Part shown: positions 1 to 9,815 of the stretch, piece after piece
How the letters are laid out: each line of letters begins with the position of its first letter
How positions within the stretch are numbered: position 1 is the first letter of the stretch
Source of the DNA: Hydrogenophaga sp. PBL-H3
Lineage (GTDB): Bacteria > Pseudomonadota > Gammaproteobacteria > Burkholderiales > Burkholderiaceae_C
Length of the DNA: 64,000 bases
Assembly (NCBI RefSeq): GCF_010104355.1
Contig: NZ_CP044972.1
Coordinates: forward strand, 3,720,001-3,784,000
Direction: 5' to 3'
Notes under the pieces: model-generated
The model's input: only the letters and a program-made list of their open reading frames with translations
What the model was told of the DNA's origin: nothing
Databases searched by the model: none
Position numbers and translations under genes: made by a program

Positions 1-1
1 G

Positions 2-385
2 GGCACGCAGATCGAGACCTCGGTGATCGATTCGATCCGCGAATTCGACGCCGAACTGGCGCAGAAGATCATGGACAAGATGTTCGTGTTCGAGGACTTG
101 CTCAAGCTCGACGGCAAGGCGGTGCAGATGGTGCTCAAGGAAGTGGCCACCGACTCGCTGGTGGTCGCGCTCAAGGGCGCCACCAACGAACTGCGCGAAC
201 TGGTGCTGGCCAACATGTCCACGCGCGCGGCCGAAGCCTTGCGCGAAGACCTGGAGTCGCGCGGCCCGATCCGGCTCTCGGAGGTGGAGACGCAGCAGAA
301 GGAAATCCTGAAGGTCGTGCGCCGCCTGTCCGACGAAGGCCAGATCATGATCGGTGGCGGAGGCGAAGATGAAGCCTTCGTTTAA
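2..385 (+). CDS. fliG: flagellar motor switch protein FliG, C-terminal part (5' end outside window)
   Basis: This is the last 127 residues of FliG, the rotor protein that couples stator force to rotation and, with FliM and FliN, forms the switch at the cytoplasmic base of the motor. The visible part carries the charged C-terminal torque helix region ([22 protein letters not shown]) followed by the [12 protein letters not shown] segment typical of FliG. The reading frame is open to the window edge, so the gene starts upstream. It is the first visible gene of a fliG-H-I-J-K run; its stop lies 14 bp inside fliH, which suggests translational coupling. Identification is firm from sequence and gene order. 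Confidence 0.96.
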   Translation, partial: GTQIETSVIDSIREFDAELAQKIMDKMFVFEDLLKLDGKAVQMVLKEVATDSLVVALKGATNELRELVLANMSTRAAEALREDLESRGPIRLSEVETQQKEILKVVRRLSDEGQIMIGGGGEDEAFV

Positions 386-1082
386 GCCCACGCCGAAGTC
401 CAGCCCGCACTCGCGCTTCATTCCGCGCGAGGAAATCGAAGGCGTGGCCGCCTGGCACTTCTCGGCGGTGGACGGCAGCGAGGACAACCTGCAGCAGCCC
501 GGCGCCGACAACACCGAAAGCGTGACCAGCGAAGCCCTGCTGGAAGCGCGCCAGCAAGCCCATGCCGAGGGCTTTGCCCGGGGTCACGATGCCGGCGGCC
601 AGGAGGTGCGCGATGCCCTCGAAGCCACGGTGCGCAAGACCGCCGAAGAGACCGCCGTGCGCATGGCGCAGCTGCTGCACAACACCAAGGACCACCTGCA
701 CAAAAGCGAGGAGAAGATCTCGCGCCACATCCTGGAACTGGCCTGTGACCTGGCCCGCCAGGTGGTGCGCCAGACCATCGCCATCGACCCACAGCACCTC
801 AAACCGGTGATCGCGGAGGCCTTGTCGCAACTGGTTGACGACGGCCTGCCCGCCACCGTGCGCATGAACCCGGGCGACCTCGCGCTCATGAAGGGCGTGC
901 TGCAGGAGACGCTCAACAGCCCGCTGCCCGAGTTCGTGGCCGACGCCCAGATCAGCCCCGGTGGCTGCCTGATCGAGTCGAGCACCTCGGCGGTGGACGC
1001 CACGATCGAAAAGCGATGGTCGCGCGCCGTGGGCAACCTCGGCATGAACATGGCCTGGAACCCGGGAAATACCGATGTCTGA
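369..1082 (+). CDS. fliH: flagellar assembly protein FliH (negative regulator of FliI ATPase)
   Basis: FliH binds the export ATPase FliI as a dimer and tethers it to the FliN/C-ring and export gate. The product is about 237 residues: a disordered Pro/Ser-rich N-terminus, a GRxxAxxEG-like central helix ([13 protein letters not shown]) and a C-terminal FliH/HrpE-type domain ([13 protein letters not shown] onwards). I chose the ATG at 369 because GGAGG lies at 359-363 with 5 bp spacing; a GTG at 354 would add five residues with no better ribosome site. The start overlaps fliG and the end overlaps fliI by 8 bp. Confidence 0.94.
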   Translation: MKPSFKPTPKSSPHSRFIPREEIEGVAAWHFSAVDGSEDNLQQPGADNTESVTSEALLEARQQAHAEGFARGHDAGGQEVRDALEATVRKTAEETAVRMAQLLHNTKDHLHKSEEKISRHILELACDLARQVVRQTIAIDPQHLKPVIAEALSQLVDDGLPATVRMNPGDLALMKGVLQETLNSPLPEFVADAQISPGGCLIESSTSAVDATIEKRWSRAVGNLGMNMAWNPGNTDV

Positions 1083-2550
1083 CAGCACCTTTGGCACCGA
1101 GAGCCGCTGGGGCAACTTCATGGACGACGTGCGCGTCAACGCCAGCGTGGAGACCCCGCTGGAGGTGCGCGGCACACTCACCCGCCTGGCCGGTCTGGTG
1201 CTGGAGGCCGTGGGCCTGAAGGTGCCGGTGGGCTCGCAGTGCCTGATCAGCAACGGCAGCAAGGCGCCGGTGCTGGCCGAGGTGGTGGGCTTTTCAAACG
1301 ACCGCGCCTTCCTCATGCCCGCGGGCGACACGCATGGCCTGTCCAGCGGCGCGAGCGTGACCCCGCTGGCGCCCTACCGCACGGTGCCGCGCGTGGGCCA
1401 CGCCAACAAGCCCCCTTCGCCCGACGACCGTGGCACGCTGCGCCTGCCGCTGGGCAAGGGCCTGCTCGGCCGTGTGGTCGACTCGCACGGCAACCCGATG
1501 GACCACCAGGGTCCGATCACCAACGTGGACATCGAGCCGATGGACCGCGCGCCACTCAACGCGATGGACCGCGACCCGGTGCGCACGCCGCTGGACACCG
1601 GGGTGCGCGCGATCAACGCCTTGCTCACCGTGGGCCGTGGCCAGCGCATCGGCCTGTTCGCCGGCTCCGGCGTGGGCAAGAGCGTGCTGCTGGGCATGAT
1701 GGCGCGCTACACCAAGGCCGACGTGATCGTGGTCGGCCTGATCGGCGAGCGCGGCCGCGAGGTGAAGGAATTCATTGAAGACATCCTGGGTGTGGAGGGC
1801 CGCAAGCGCTCGGTGGTGGTGGCGGCTCCGGCCGACGCGCCACCGCTGGTGCGCATGCAGGGCGCTGCCTACGCCACGGCGATTGCCGAGCGCTTCCGCG
1901 ACGACGGGCTCGATGTGCTGCTGCTCATGGACTCGCTCACCCGCTACGCCATGGCACAGCGCGAGATCGCGCTCGCCATTGGCGAGCCGCCCGCCACCAA
2001 GGGCTACCCACCGTCGTGTTTCGCCAAGCTGCCGCAGCTGGTGGAGCGCAGCGGCAACGGCCTCAACGGCGTGGGCTCGATCACCGCCTTCTACACCGTG
2101 CTCTCCGAGGGTGATGACCAGCAGGACCCGATCGCGGATGCGGCGCGCGCCATCCTGGACGGGCACATCGTGCTCTCGCGCTCGCTGGCCGAGTCGGGCC
2201 ACTTTCCGGCCATCGACGTGGAGGCCTCGGCCTCGCGCGTGATGCACAACGTGGCGGGTGCCGTGCACCTGGAGCTGGCGCGCAAGTTCCGCGGTGCGTA
2301 TTCGCGCTACATCAAGAGCCGCGACCTGATCCAGCTCGGCGCCTATGTGCCGGGCAGCGACCCCGAGACCGACCGCTCCATCGTGTTGTATCCGGCATTG
2401 CAGCGCTTCCTGATGCAGGACATGAACGAAGCGGCCACCCTGCCCGAGAGCCTGCAGCAGTTGCAGGGCGCGCTGCAGGAAGACCGGCCGGGCAACCCGC
2501 AGCGCCAGTCCCGCCCCCACCACAACCCCTATGAAGGCAAGCAGGCATGA
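1075..2550 (+). CDS. fliI: flagellum-specific export ATPase FliI
   Basis: FliI is the F1-beta-like hexameric ATPase that delivers and unfolds substrates for flagellar type III export. The 491-residue protein has a Walker A loop GSGVGKS at residues 197-203, the Walker B stretch [17 protein letters not shown], and the type III ATPase signature [18 protein letters not shown]. Length matches the family. The Pro/Gln-rich C-terminal tail after about residue 460 is variable in homologues. The gene overlaps fliH by 8 bp and fliJ by 4 bp (ATGA), fitting one translationally coupled operon. Confidence 0.98.
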   Translation: MSDSTFGTESRWGNFMDDVRVNASVETPLEVRGTLTRLAGLVLEAVGLKVPVGSQCLISNGSKAPVLAEVVGFSNDRAFLMPAGDTHGLSSGASVTPLAPYRTVPRVGHANKPPSPDDRGTLRLPLGKGLLGRVVDSHGNPMDHQGPITNVDIEPMDRAPLNAMDRDPVRTPLDTGVRAINALLTVGRGQRIGLFAGSGVGKSVLLGMMARYTKADVIVVGLIGERGREVKEFIEDILGVEGRKRSVVVAAPADAPPLVRMQGAAYATAIAERFRDDGLDVLLLMDSLTRYAMAQREIALAIGEPPATKGYPPSCFAKLPQLVERSGNGLNGVGSITAFYTVLSEGDDQQDPIADAARAILDGHIVLSRSLAESGHFPAIDVEASASRVMHNVAGAVHLELARKFRGAYSRYIKSRDLIQLGAYVPGSDPETDRSIVLYPALQRFLMQDMNEAATLPESLQQLQGALQEDRPGNPQRQSRPHHNPYEGKQA

Positions 2551-3020
2551 CCACGATCCAGACGCTCAACAAGGTCGTTGAAATCGCCGAGAAGCGCCGC
2601 GACGAGGCGCTGGGTGCGCTGGGCCAGATGCAGCGCGAACTGCAACAGGCGCAGGACCAGATGGACCAGCTGCAGGCCTACGCACAGGAGGCCGAGCAAC
2701 GCTGGGCCATGCGCGCCGCGGCCGGCATCGACACCGCGCTGCTGATGCACCACCGCCAGTTCATGGCCAAGATCGACCACGCGCTGGACTTCCAGCGCGG
2801 CGTGCTGCGCGAGCGTGCGGGTCTCATCGAGCACGCCCAGGGGCAGGTGCACGTGTGCGAACGCGACGTGGCCGGCCTGCGCAAGTTCACCGAACGCAAA
2901 CAGCTCGCGGTGCAACACCGCGTGCAGCGCCAGGACCAGAAAAACACCGACGAGATGGCTCTGGCCATCCACCTGCGCCAGAGTCTGGCGCGGGCACAAC
3001 AGGAAGGCATGCGCACATGA
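2547..3020 (+). CDS. fliJ: flagellar export chaperone/stalk protein FliJ
   Basis: FliJ is the small coiled-coil protein that sits in the FliI ring like the gamma subunit of F1 and couples it to the export gate. The 157-residue product is nearly all predicted helix with heptad-like Leu/Gln/Ala spacing ([19 protein letters not shown]), as expected for FliJ of about 147 residues. Sequence conservation in this family is low, so the call rests on composition, length and its place between fliI (ATGA overlap) and fliK (ATGA overlap). Confidence 0.9.
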   Translation: MTTIQTLNKVVEIAEKRRDEALGALGQMQRELQQAQDQMDQLQAYAQEAEQRWAMRAAAGIDTALLMHHRQFMAKIDHALDFQRGVLRERAGLIEHAQGQVHVCERDVAGLRKFTERKQLAVQHRVQRQDQKNTDEMALAIHLRQSLARAQQEGMRT

Positions 3021-4327
3021 GCACCACCACCGCTACTTCCAGCGCACCCAGGCCCGTGGAAGCCAGCGCCAAGCCGGCCCAGGCCGGCGCGCGCGCGCAG
3101 GACCACAAGCCCGAGGGCGGCGACATCTTTGCCAGCCTGCTCAGCCTGCTGGCCAACACCCAGGTGCTGCCCGAGGCCGCCACGGCACCCGGCACAACGC
3201 TGGACGCCACCGCCACCAACGACAAGGAAGAACCGGACAGCACCGAGAACCCGCTGGCAGCGCTCCTGGGCTGGGGCCTGCCCGGCGCGGCCGACGCCGC
3301 CCTGGGCCACCGGGCCGCAGGCCAGGGCGCTGATGACAACATCGGTTTGCCCGGCGCGGCCTGGTCGATCGACCGCACCGCCACCGCCACCATCGACAGC
3401 GCCACCCTTCGTGCCGACGGCCAGATCGACATCTCGGACATGACCCCGGTGGAGTCCACCCCGCTGGAGTTCGCCCCCAAGGGCGCTGTAGCCCTGCCGG
3501 CCAACGCCGTGCGCCCGGGCTCCGCCTTTGTGCCCACGGTGCGCGCGCCCGACGCGGCGGCCGGCAACCTGGCGGGCACGCCGTGGCGCCACGCTTCACT
3601 GGCCAGCACCGAGACCCTGGCCATCCAGCAAGCGGCCCACCAGGCCGCACAAACCGCCTCCGTGCGCAGCACCGTGGCGCTCGACGAACGCTTTGGCGCG
3701 GCCCCCGGCGTGCCACTGGCCTCCACCGAACAGCGCGAAGTCACCACCGAAGGTTTTGGCCTGACCACCTCGGCGGGCGGCCGAGCACCGGAAGCGACCA
3801 CGGCCCTGCCCGGCGCTGTTTCTGGCGAGGGCGCGGCCGGTTCGGACAACACCGGCGCGGACGCCGGCACCTCCAGCCAGTCGGATGGACAAGCCGACAA
3901 CCCCTTTGCCGAGGCCAACGCCGGCGACGAACCCACCGTGACCCACTGGGGCAACCAGCACCTGCGCCACGCCAGCCTGCGAGTGGGCGGCGAAGCGGGC
4001 GAGCAAGCCATCGACATCCAGCTCTCCATGAAGGGCCAGGAGGTGCAGGTGGAGTTCAAGACCGACAGCGCCGAAGCGCGCGCCTCGCTGCGCGAGAACG
4101 CTGGCGAATCGCTGGGCGACCTGCTGGGCAGGAGCGGCATTCAGCTGGGTGGCGTGTCGGTGGGCGCCCAGGGTCAGCCAGGAGCGCGCAGCGAGGCTGG
4201 CTCAGCGCGGCAGAACGGTGTGCGGGGGGTGGCACAGGCGATCAACGCATCATCAGCAACGCCAGCCAGACAAGCCCAGACCAGCCCCCGCGCCGACGGC
4301 AGCCAGCCGCTGGACGTGTTCGCCTGA
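3017..4327 (+). CDS. fliK: flagellar hook-length control protein FliK
   Basis: FliK is exported during hook growth, measures hook length and switches export specificity through FlhB. The 436-residue product has a long low-complexity Ala/Pro/Thr-rich ruler region and a C-terminal hook-length domain near residues 320-400 (LRVGGEAGEQAIDIQLSMKG ... GDLLGRSGIQLGGVSV). I chose the ATG at 3017, which overlaps the fliJ stop (ATGA), over a longer upstream frame that merely reads through fliJ. The ruler region is compositionally biased and not alignable. It is the last gene before a hairpin and repeat region. Confidence 0.9.
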   Translation: MSTTTATSSAPRPVEASAKPAQAGARAQDHKPEGGDIFASLLSLLANTQVLPEAATAPGTTLDATATNDKEEPDSTENPLAALLGWGLPGAADAALGHRAAGQGADDNIGLPGAAWSIDRTATATIDSATLRADGQIDISDMTPVESTPLEFAPKGAVALPANAVRPGSAFVPTVRAPDAAAGNLAGTPWRHASLASTETLAIQQAAHQAAQTASVRSTVALDERFGAAPGVPLASTEQREVTTEGFGLTTSAGGRAPEATTALPGAVSGEGAAGSDNTGADAGTSSQSDGQADNPFAEANAGDEPTVTHWGNQHLRHASLRVGGEAGEQAIDIQLSMKGQEVQVEFKTDSAEARASLRENAGESLGDLLGRSGIQLGGVSVGAQGQPGARSEAGSARQNGVRGVAQAINASSATPARQAQTSPRADGSQPLDVFA

Positions 4328-4340
4328 ACAGGTTCACCGG

Positions 4341-4381
4341 CCCCACACTCCGCCGTTTCGCGGGTCGCTGACCCCCCCAGG
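4341..4381. repeat. GC-rich intergenic repeat, degenerate copy
   Basis: The stretch begins CCCCACACTCCGCCG and contains CGCGGGTCGCTG followed by a C-run. It matches, with several changes, the repeat pair at 29070-29114 and 29152-29196. It lies just after the fliK stop and may be a transcript 3' end element. Confidence 0.6.
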
Positions 4382-4461
4382 CGAAACCGGGAATAAGCGC
4401 CTTTTCAGCCGCTTATCTGGCGACCACCGCCAAGCCCCCCGCCCAATAATTCTTCAAACCC

Positions 4462-4507
4462 CACACGTCTTCCGCGTGTGACGCCCTCCTCCCAGCGAGG
4501 GCTCTTT
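4462..4507 (+). terminator. two tandem hairpins upstream of fliL, possible attenuator/weak terminator
   Basis: CACACG (4462-4467) pairs with CGTGTG (4475-4480). GCCCTC (4483-4488) pairs with GAGGGC (4497-4502), followed by TCTTT. The second hairpin ends directly before the fliL ribosome site AAGGA (4509-4513). This could end fliK transcription or modulate read-through into fliL-R; the T-run is short, so termination would be partial. Confidence 0.45.
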
Positions 4508-4518
4508 GAAGGATGCCC

Positions 4519-5100
4519 ATGTCTGCTGCCGCCACCGCCACCGCTGCTCCCGCCGAGAAGCCGAAGAAAAGCAAGAAACTGCTGTTCATCATCGTCGGCG
4601 TGGTGTTGCTGGCCGCCATCGGTGCCGGCGCTGCCCTGTTCGTCATGAAGAAGAACGCCGCGGCCGACGAGGACATGGGCGACGAGGAACCCGAGGTCAC
4701 CCACCAGGCCAAGGACCCGAAACATGCCCCGGCCTTCCTGCCGCTGGAGAACATGGTGGTCAACCTGGCCGACCCGGGCGGCGCACGGTTCATCCAGCTC
4801 GGCCTGACGCTGCAACTGCAGGACGCCAAGACCGAAGCCGATGTGAAGACCTACATGCCCAGCATCCGCAGCGACATCCTGCTGCTGATCTCGCAGCGCA
4901 CGGCCGACGAGATGCTGCAGGTGCAGGGCAAGGCCAAGCTGGCCAGCGACATCATCGCGGTGATCTCCCAGGAGATGGGCTACGACGTGGCCGCGCACGA
5001 GGCCGAAGCCGGCGAAGACGCGCCGAAGAAGAAGAAAAAATCCAAGGCGCCGCCGAACCCGGTGCAGGCCGTCCTGTTCTCCAGTCTCATCGTTCAGTAA
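4519..5100 (+). CDS. fliL: flagellar basal body-associated protein FliL
   Basis: FliL is a single-pass inner-membrane protein that surrounds the stator and supports torque. The product of about 193 residues has a charged N-terminus, one membrane helix (LLFIIVGVVLLAAIGAGAAL), an acidic linker and a periplasmic FliL domain (LENMVVNLADPGGARFIQL). A Lys-rich stretch near the C-terminus (APKKKKKSKAPPNP) is unusual for a periplasmic tail. The ATG at 4519 is preferred over 4513 because AAGGA at 4509-4513 gives it usable spacing, whereas the 4513 ATG overlaps that site. It opens the fliLMNOPQR run. Confidence 0.93.
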   Translation: MSAAATATAAPAEKPKKSKKLLFIIVGVVLLAAIGAGAALFVMKKNAAADEDMGDEEPEVTHQAKDPKHAPAFLPLENMVVNLADPGGARFIQLGLTLQLQDAKTEADVKTYMPSIRSDILLLISQRTADEMLQVQGKAKLASDIIAVISQEMGYDVAAHEAEAGEDAPKKKKKSKAPPNPVQAVLFSSLIVQ

Positions 5101-5115
5101 CCGGAACGACACACC

Positions 5116-6120
5116 ATGGCCGACGCATTTCTGTCCCAGGAAGAGATCGACGCCCTGCTCGAAGGCGTCACCGGCGAGAGCCAGAAGCTCGCCAAGGAAG
5201 ACGCGCCCAGCGGCGGCGTGCGCGACTACAACCTGCAAAGTCAGGAGCGCATCGTGCGTGGGCGCATGCCCACCATGGAGATCGTCAACGAGCGTTTCTC
5301 GCGCAACCTGCGCCTGGGCCTCTTCAACTTCATCCGCCGCAGCCCCGAGATTTCGGTGGGCGCGGTGCAGGTGCAAAAGTACAGCGCGTTCCTGCGCGAG
5401 CTGGTGGTGCCGACCAACTTCAACATCATGGCCATCCGCCCCCTGCGCGGCAACGGTCTGGTGGTGTGCGAGCCCACCTTGCTGTTTGGCGTGATCGACA
5501 GCCTCTTTGGCGGCAACGGCAAGTTCCACACCCGCATCGAAGGCCGCGACTTCTCGCCCACCGAGCAGCGCGTGATCAACCGCCTGGTGGACGTGGTGGC
5601 CGAGGAATACAAGAAGGCCTGGCGCGGCGTGTACCCGATCGAGCTGCACTACCAGCGCTCGGAAATGCAGCCCCAGTTCGCCACCATCGCCACCCCCAGC
5701 GAGATCGTGGTCTCCACCAGCTTCACGCTGGAGATTGGCGACATCACCGGCTCGCTGCACATCTGCATTCCCTACGCCACGCTGGAGCCGATCCGCGACG
5801 TGCTGTATTCCAGCGTGCAGGGCGACGCCATCGAGGTGGACCGTCGCTGGGTCAAGCTGCTCAGCCACGAGATCCAGGCCGCGGAGGTGACCATGGTCGC
5901 CGAGCTGGCCCAGACCGAGGCCACGGTGGAGCAGCTGCTGGCCATGCAGATCGGCGACTTCATCGAACTGGATCGCAACCCCACCATCCAGGCCCATGTG
6001 GACGGGGTTCCGATCTTTGAAGGCCAATACGGCACCCACAAAGGCAAATACGCACTTCGCGTGGAGCGCAATCTGCGCGGCATCGATACGAACTGGCTCG
6101 GAGAAAACCATGTCCACTGA
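5116..6120 (+). CDS. fliM: flagellar motor switch protein FliM
   Basis: FliM forms the middle of the C-ring and binds phosphorylated CheY to reverse rotation. The 334-residue protein starts with the CheY-binding peptide LSQEEIDALLEG (residues 6-17), has the central CheC-like domain and ends in a SpoA-like C-terminal domain (IGDFIELDRNPTIQAHVDG). All key segments are present and the length is normal. It overlaps fliN by 11 bp. The chemotaxis genes that would act on it start at 14.8 kb in this window. Confidence 0.98.
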   Translation: MADAFLSQEEIDALLEGVTGESQKLAKEDAPSGGVRDYNLQSQERIVRGRMPTMEIVNERFSRNLRLGLFNFIRRSPEISVGAVQVQKYSAFLRELVVPTNFNIMAIRPLRGNGLVVCEPTLLFGVIDSLFGGNGKFHTRIEGRDFSPTEQRVINRLVDVVAEEYKKAWRGVYPIELHYQRSEMQPQFATIATPSEIVVSTSFTLEIGDITGSLHICIPYATLEPIRDVLYSSVQGDAIEVDRRWVKLLSHEIQAAEVTMVAELAQTEATVEQLLAMQIGDFIELDRNPTIQAHVDGVPIFEGQYGTHKGKYALRVERNLRGIDTNWLGENHVH

Positions 6121-6532
6121 CACCTCTCAAGACTCCATCGCCGACGACTGGGCCCAGGCCCTGGAAGAACAGTCGATCACCAGCGCCGGCAACGACGGCC
6201 CGCACGTGTTCGACGCCACCGCCACGACCGTTCCGGCGGGCACGGGCAACAACAGCGGCAACCCGATGCACGACATCCAGATGGTGCTGGACATCCCGGT
6301 GCAGCTCTCGGTGGAACTCGGTCGCACGCGCGTGCCGATCAAGTACATCCTGCAGCTCGCGCAGGGCTCCATCGTCGAGCTCGATGCGCTCGCCGGTGAA
6401 CCCATGGACGTGCTGGTCAACGGCTACCTGATCGCCCAGGGCGAGGTGGTGGTGGTCAACGACAAGTTCGGCATCCGCCTGACCGACATCGTGACCCCTT
6501 CCGAACGCATGCGGCGTGTGAGCCGGACCTGA
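6110..6532 (+). CDS. fliN: flagellar motor switch protein FliN
   Basis: FliN forms the lower C-ring and docks FliH-FliI. The 140-residue protein has an acidic N-terminal extension and a SpoA domain (residues about 65-138) with the family signature VPIKYILQLAQGSIVELD and LTDIVTPSERMRR. I place the start at the ATG overlapping fliM by 11 bp; the longer upstream frame is simply fliM read in another phase. Identification is firm. Confidence 0.97.
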   Translation: MSTDTSQDSIADDWAQALEEQSITSAGNDGPHVFDATATTVPAGTGNNSGNPMHDIQMVLDIPVQLSVELGRTRVPIKYILQLAQGSIVELDALAGEPMDVLVNGYLIAQGEVVVVNDKFGIRLTDIVTPSERMRRVSRT

Positions 6533-6553
6533 TTGTCCCAACCGAGTACACCC

Positions 6554-6910
6554 ATGTTGCAAAACGCGATGCCCGCGCTGCTGCTGCTCGCCTTGATGGT
6601 GGGCCTGGCCTTCGCCCTGAAGTGGGCACGCCGCCGCCTGCCCGGCATCGCCGGCCACAGCGGCCCGGCGTTGCGCGTGCTCTCCAGTCTCTCGCTGGGA
6701 CCACAGCAACGCGTGGTCACGGTGCAGGTGGGTGACGGCGCCGAGCGCATCTGCCTGGTGCTGGGTGTGGCCTCGGGCAGCGTGACCGCGCTGCACCAGA
6801 TGCCGCTGCCGGCCGAACTGCCTGTGGTGCCTGCAGATCCCACGGCACCCGCCGCCGGCTTCGCGGCACGTTTGACCCAACTCATGAAGGCTCCCCATGC
6901 GCCGCGTTAA
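6554..6910 (+). CDS. fliO: flagellar biosynthetic protein FliO
   Basis: FliO is a small membrane protein that assists assembly of the FliP ring in the export gate. The product of about 118 residues has one N-terminal membrane helix ([17 protein letters not shown]) followed by a cytoplasmic domain with the FliO-type pattern ([21 protein letters not shown]). An in-frame TTG at 6533 immediately after fliN is possible, but the ATG at 6554 puts the membrane helix at the usual distance from the N-terminus. Its 3' end overlaps fliP by 14 bp. Confidence 0.9.
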   Translation: MLQNAMPALLLLALMVGLAFALKWARRRLPGIAGHSGPALRVLSSLSLGPQQRVVTVQVGDGAERICLVLGVASGSVTALHQMPLPAELPVVPADPTAPAAGFAARLTQLMKAPHAPR

Positions 6911-7691
6911 CTGGCTGCAAGGCGGTCTTGTCTTTGGCGCACTGGCGCTGTGCGCCGCCGGTGCGTGGGCGCAGGCGCTGCCCATTCCCGCCGTGCCCGC
7001 GGCGGCGGCAGGCACCGGACCGTCCCTGCCCCTGATGATCGGCCAGGGCAGTGGCAGCACCAGCTACTCGGTGCCGATCCAGACCCTGCTGTTCTTCACC
7101 GCGCTGTCGTTCCTGCCGGCCGTGTTGCTGCTCATGACGGGTTTCACCCGCATCGTGATCGTGCTCTCGCTGCTGCGCCAGGCCCTGGGCACGCAGTCGG
7201 CCCCGCCGAACCAGGTGATCGTGGGTCTCTCGCTGTTCCTCACGCTGTTCGTGATGGGCCCCACGCTGGACAAGGTGTATGCCGACGCCTACGAGCCCTA
7301 CTCGCGCAACGCCATCACCTTTGACCAGGCGCTGGAGCGCGGCCAGGGCCCCATGCGCGCCTTCATGCTCAAGCAGACGCGCCAGTCCGACTTTGAGCTC
7401 TTCGCCAAGCTGGCGAAGCTGCCAAACGATGTGACCGCCGAGAACGCGCCGTTTCGGGTGCTGGTGCCGGCCTTCGTCACCAGCGAACTCAAGACCGCGT
7501 TCCAGATCGGTTTCATGATCTTCATCCCCTTCCTGGTGATCGACATGGTGGTGGCCAGCGTGCTGATGTCGCTGGGCATGATGATGCTGTCGCCAGTGCT
7601 GGTGGCGCTGCCGTTCAAGCTGATGCTGTTCGTGTTGGCCGATGGCTGGAACCTGCTCATTGGCTCTCTCGCTGCTTCGTTTGCACAGTAG
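6897..7691 (+). CDS. fliP: flagellar type III export gate protein FliP
   Basis: FliP forms the core of the export channel with FliQ and FliR. The 264-residue protein has a cleavable-type signal sequence (residues 1-25, ending AGAWAQA), the highly conserved segment [19 protein letters not shown] and the C-terminal membrane hairpin. Length and motifs are normal for the family. It overlaps fliO by 14 bp and is 7 bp upstream of fliQ. Confidence 0.98.
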   Translation: MRRVNWLQGGLVFGALALCAAGAWAQALPIPAVPAAAAGTGPSLPLMIGQGSGSTSYSVPIQTLLFFTALSFLPAVLLLMTGFTRIVIVLSLLRQALGTQSAPPNQVIVGLSLFLTLFVMGPTLDKVYADAYEPYSRNAITFDQALERGQGPMRAFMLKQTRQSDFELFAKLAKLPNDVTAENAPFRVLVPAFVTSELKTAFQIGFMIFIPFLVIDMVVASVLMSLGMMMLSPVLVALPFKLMLFVLADGWNLLIGSLAASFAQ

Positions 7692-7698
7692 GTGAATC

Positions 7699-7968
7699 AT
7701 GGATCCCCAAGCCGCTCTCACGATGGCGCAGAACGCGCTCTTCATGTTGCTCATGGTGGCCGCGCCCGTGCTGGCCACGGTGCTGGCAGTGGGTCTGGTG
7801 GTGAGCCTGTTCCAGGCCATCACGCAGATCCACGAGGCCACGCTGGCCTTCGTGCCCAAGCTGATCGCGGCCATCGCGGTGTTCGCCATCGCCGGGCCCT
7901 GGATGATGACCACCATGGTCGAGTTCATCCGCAGCACGATTTTGTCGATCCCCAACTACGCCATCTAG
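7699..7968 (+). CDS. fliQ: flagellar export gate protein FliQ
   Basis: An 89-residue protein with two membrane helices (FMLLMVAAPVLATVLAVGLVV and LIAAIAVFAIAGPWMM) and the conserved QAITQIHEATLAFVPK loop of FliQ, which packs around FliP/FliR in the export gate. It lies 7 bp after fliP. It is separated from fliR by 116 bp holding a GC-rich intergenic repeat, an unusual break in an otherwise tight run. Confidence 0.97.
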   Translation: MDPQAALTMAQNALFMLLMVAAPVLATVLAVGLVVSLFQAITQIHEATLAFVPKLIAAIAVFAIAGPWMMTTMVEFIRSTILSIPNYAI

Positions 7969-7976
7969 ATGGAACA

Positions 7977-8040
7977 CCCCCGCCGCGCTGCGCGCGACCC
8001 CCTCCAGGGGGCGGCACCTGAGGCCCGGCAAAGCCGGTTC
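7977..8040. repeat. GC-rich intergenic repeat with two hairpins between fliQ and fliR
   Basis: CCCCC (7998-8002) pairs with GGGGG (8007-8011), and CCGGC (8025-8029) pairs with GCCGG (8033-8037). Composition and position resemble the other GC-rich intergenic elements in the window. I judge it a member of a dispersed repeat type rather than coding sequence. Confidence 0.5.
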
Positions 8041-8084
8041 CTCGGTGCCACTGGGTTGGACATTTCGCTCCGGGCAGGTTGACC

Positions 8085-8852
8085 ATGCCGACGTTCACCG
8101 AAGCGCAGGTGATGGCGCTGGTCTCCCCGGTGTTCTGGCCCTTCCTGCGCATCCTCGCCGTCTTCTCCAGCGCGCCCATCTTTTCCTCGCGCTCGGTGCC
8201 GCTGCGCACACGTGTGGCGCTGGCCTTCCTGGTGGCGGTGTGCGCCCAGGCTGGCCTGTCCGGACAGCCCATGATCGCGATCAACGATCCGCAGGCGTTC
8301 TCGGTGGTCATGCAGCAGGTGGTGGTGGGCATCGCCATCGGTCTGGCCGTGCGCATCGTGTTCGCCTCGGTGGAGCTGGCCGGCGAGATCATCGGCCTGC
8401 AGATGGGCCTGAACTTCGCCGGCTTCTTCGATCCCTCGACCAACGCACAGTCGAGCACCGTAGGCCGGTTTTTCGGCAATACCACCATGCTGCTGTTCGT
8501 GGTCATGGGCGGCCACCTCATGCTGCTGCAGGCGGTGATCGCCAGTTTCAACACCTTTCCCGTGGGCGGCGGCGCGCTCGATTCGATCAACCGCATGCAG
8601 TTGCACGAGCTGGGCGCCGTGGTGTTCCGCTACGGCCTGTGGATCGCCCTGCCCATGATCGGCATGCTGCTTTTCGTCAACATCGTGCTGGGCTTCGTCT
8701 CACGCATCGCACCGCAGATGAACGCCTTTGCCATCGGCTTCCCGCTCACGCTGTCGGCCGGTCTGGTGGGCATCGCGTTCACCTTGCCCATGCTGGACGC
8801 ACCGGTGCTCGCGCTCATGAAGCTGGCCACCGAGATCTTCACTGGCGGCTAA
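8085..8852 (+). CDS. fliR: flagellar export gate protein FliR
   Basis: FliR completes the FliPQR export channel in the inner membrane. The 255-residue product has about six hydrophobic segments and the FliR pattern GLQMGLNFAGFFDPSTNAQSS near the middle. The ATG at 8085 is preferred; a TTG two codons upstream is possible. Its stop codon overlaps the end of the convergent TauE-type permease gene by 4 bp, so no spacer terminator separates the two. Confidence 0.96.
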   Translation: MPTFTEAQVMALVSPVFWPFLRILAVFSSAPIFSSRSVPLRTRVALAFLVAVCAQAGLSGQPMIAINDPQAFSVVMQQVVVGIAIGLAVRIVFASVELAGEIIGLQMGLNFAGFFDPSTNAQSSTVGRFFGNTTMLLFVVMGGHLMLLQAVIASFNTFPVGGGALDSINRMQLHELGAVVFRYGLWIALPMIGMLLFVNIVLGFVSRIAPQMNAFAIGFPLTLSAGLVGIAFTLPMLDAPVLALMKLATEIFTGG

Positions 8853-9595
8853 GACAGCAGGCGCGGCACCGCCGCCACCAGCATGGTCACGCCCGAGAGC
8901 GCCAGCAGCGACAGCACCAGCTTGCGAAACGCCACCTCGCTCAGCCCCACGTAGAGCCGGGCGCCCAGCATCACCGGCACCAGCAGCGCCACCGCCACCA
9001 CCGGCAGCAGCGGCAACATCTCGCGCGTGACCGCGCCGGTGGCCACATAGCCGAGCATGGTGAACGACAGGGCCGCGAGGTTGAAGTTCTGCACGATGGC
9101 GCGCTGGCGGTCTTTCTCCATGCCGCGCAGCGTGCACCACAGCGTGGGCACCACGCCGGTGAAGCCGCCGATGCCGCCCATGAAGCCGCCCGCCGCGCCG
9201 GCCACGCCATCGGCCAGGCGACCCCCGCGCGAAACGCGCGGCAGGCGCGACGACACCAGCATGGCCGGGCACCACACCACCAGCACGCCGCCCAGGATCA
9301 GCTTGAAGAGATCGGCATTGAGGTGCGGCAGCACGGCGACGCCGATGGGAACACCCACCGCCCCGCCGGCCAGAAAAGGCCACAGCGCGGGCCAGCGAAA
9401 GCCGCGCCGGGTGGTGAACACCGCCACGAGTTGCCCGGTGAGCGAACCGAACACCGCCAGCACCGCGGCCACGCGCGGGTCGATGCCCCAGACCCAGAAC
9501 GACATGGCCACCATGCTGAAGGCGAAGCCCGAGAGCCCCTGCACAAAACCGGCCACGGCCGCGCCAACCACCAGCAACCAGAGTTCGGGTGTCAT
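8849..9595 (-). CDS. TSUP (TauE/SafE) family membrane permease
   Basis: The 248-residue protein is hydrophobic throughout with about eight membrane segments and the family's internally repeated pattern, including GFVQGLSGFAFSMVAMSFW near the N-terminus and GGFMGGIGGFTGVVPTLW in the second half. TSUP proteins export sulfite, sulfoacetate or other organosulfur/organic anions; substrate cannot be inferred here because no sulfur-metabolism gene is adjacent. It converges on fliR with a 4-bp overlap. The 220 bp upstream to the next gene shows no motif I recognise. Confidence 0.88.
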   Translation of the reverse strand: MTPELWLLVVGAAVAGFVQGLSGFAFSMVAMSFWVWGIDPRVAAVLAVFGSLTGQLVAVFTTRRGFRWPALWPFLAGGAVGVPIGVAVLPHLNADLFKLILGGVLVVWCPAMLVSSRLPRVSRGGRLADGVAGAAGGFMGGIGGFTGVVPTLWCTLRGMEKDRQRAIVQNFNLAALSFTMLGYVATGAVTREMLPLLPVVAVALLVPVMLGARLYVGLSEVAFRKLVLSLLALSGVTMLVAAVPRLLS

Positions 9596-9815
9596 GCGGG
9601 GAACAGGAGGTTCAGGAACATGCGGCGAATCATGGGCGGACTTTCAGAAGAAGGCGTTGAACGAGGGAACGAACAAGGCGAAGGCATCACCGCATTCTTG
9701 CCGCTGCCGGCACTGGTCACGCGCAGCCGTTCGGCCTATGCTCGCAGACCCGGCAAAGCAACCGGTGGTCTGCTGTCTGCAGCCGGTGTGACCGAGCTGG
9801 GCGAAAGGATTGCAC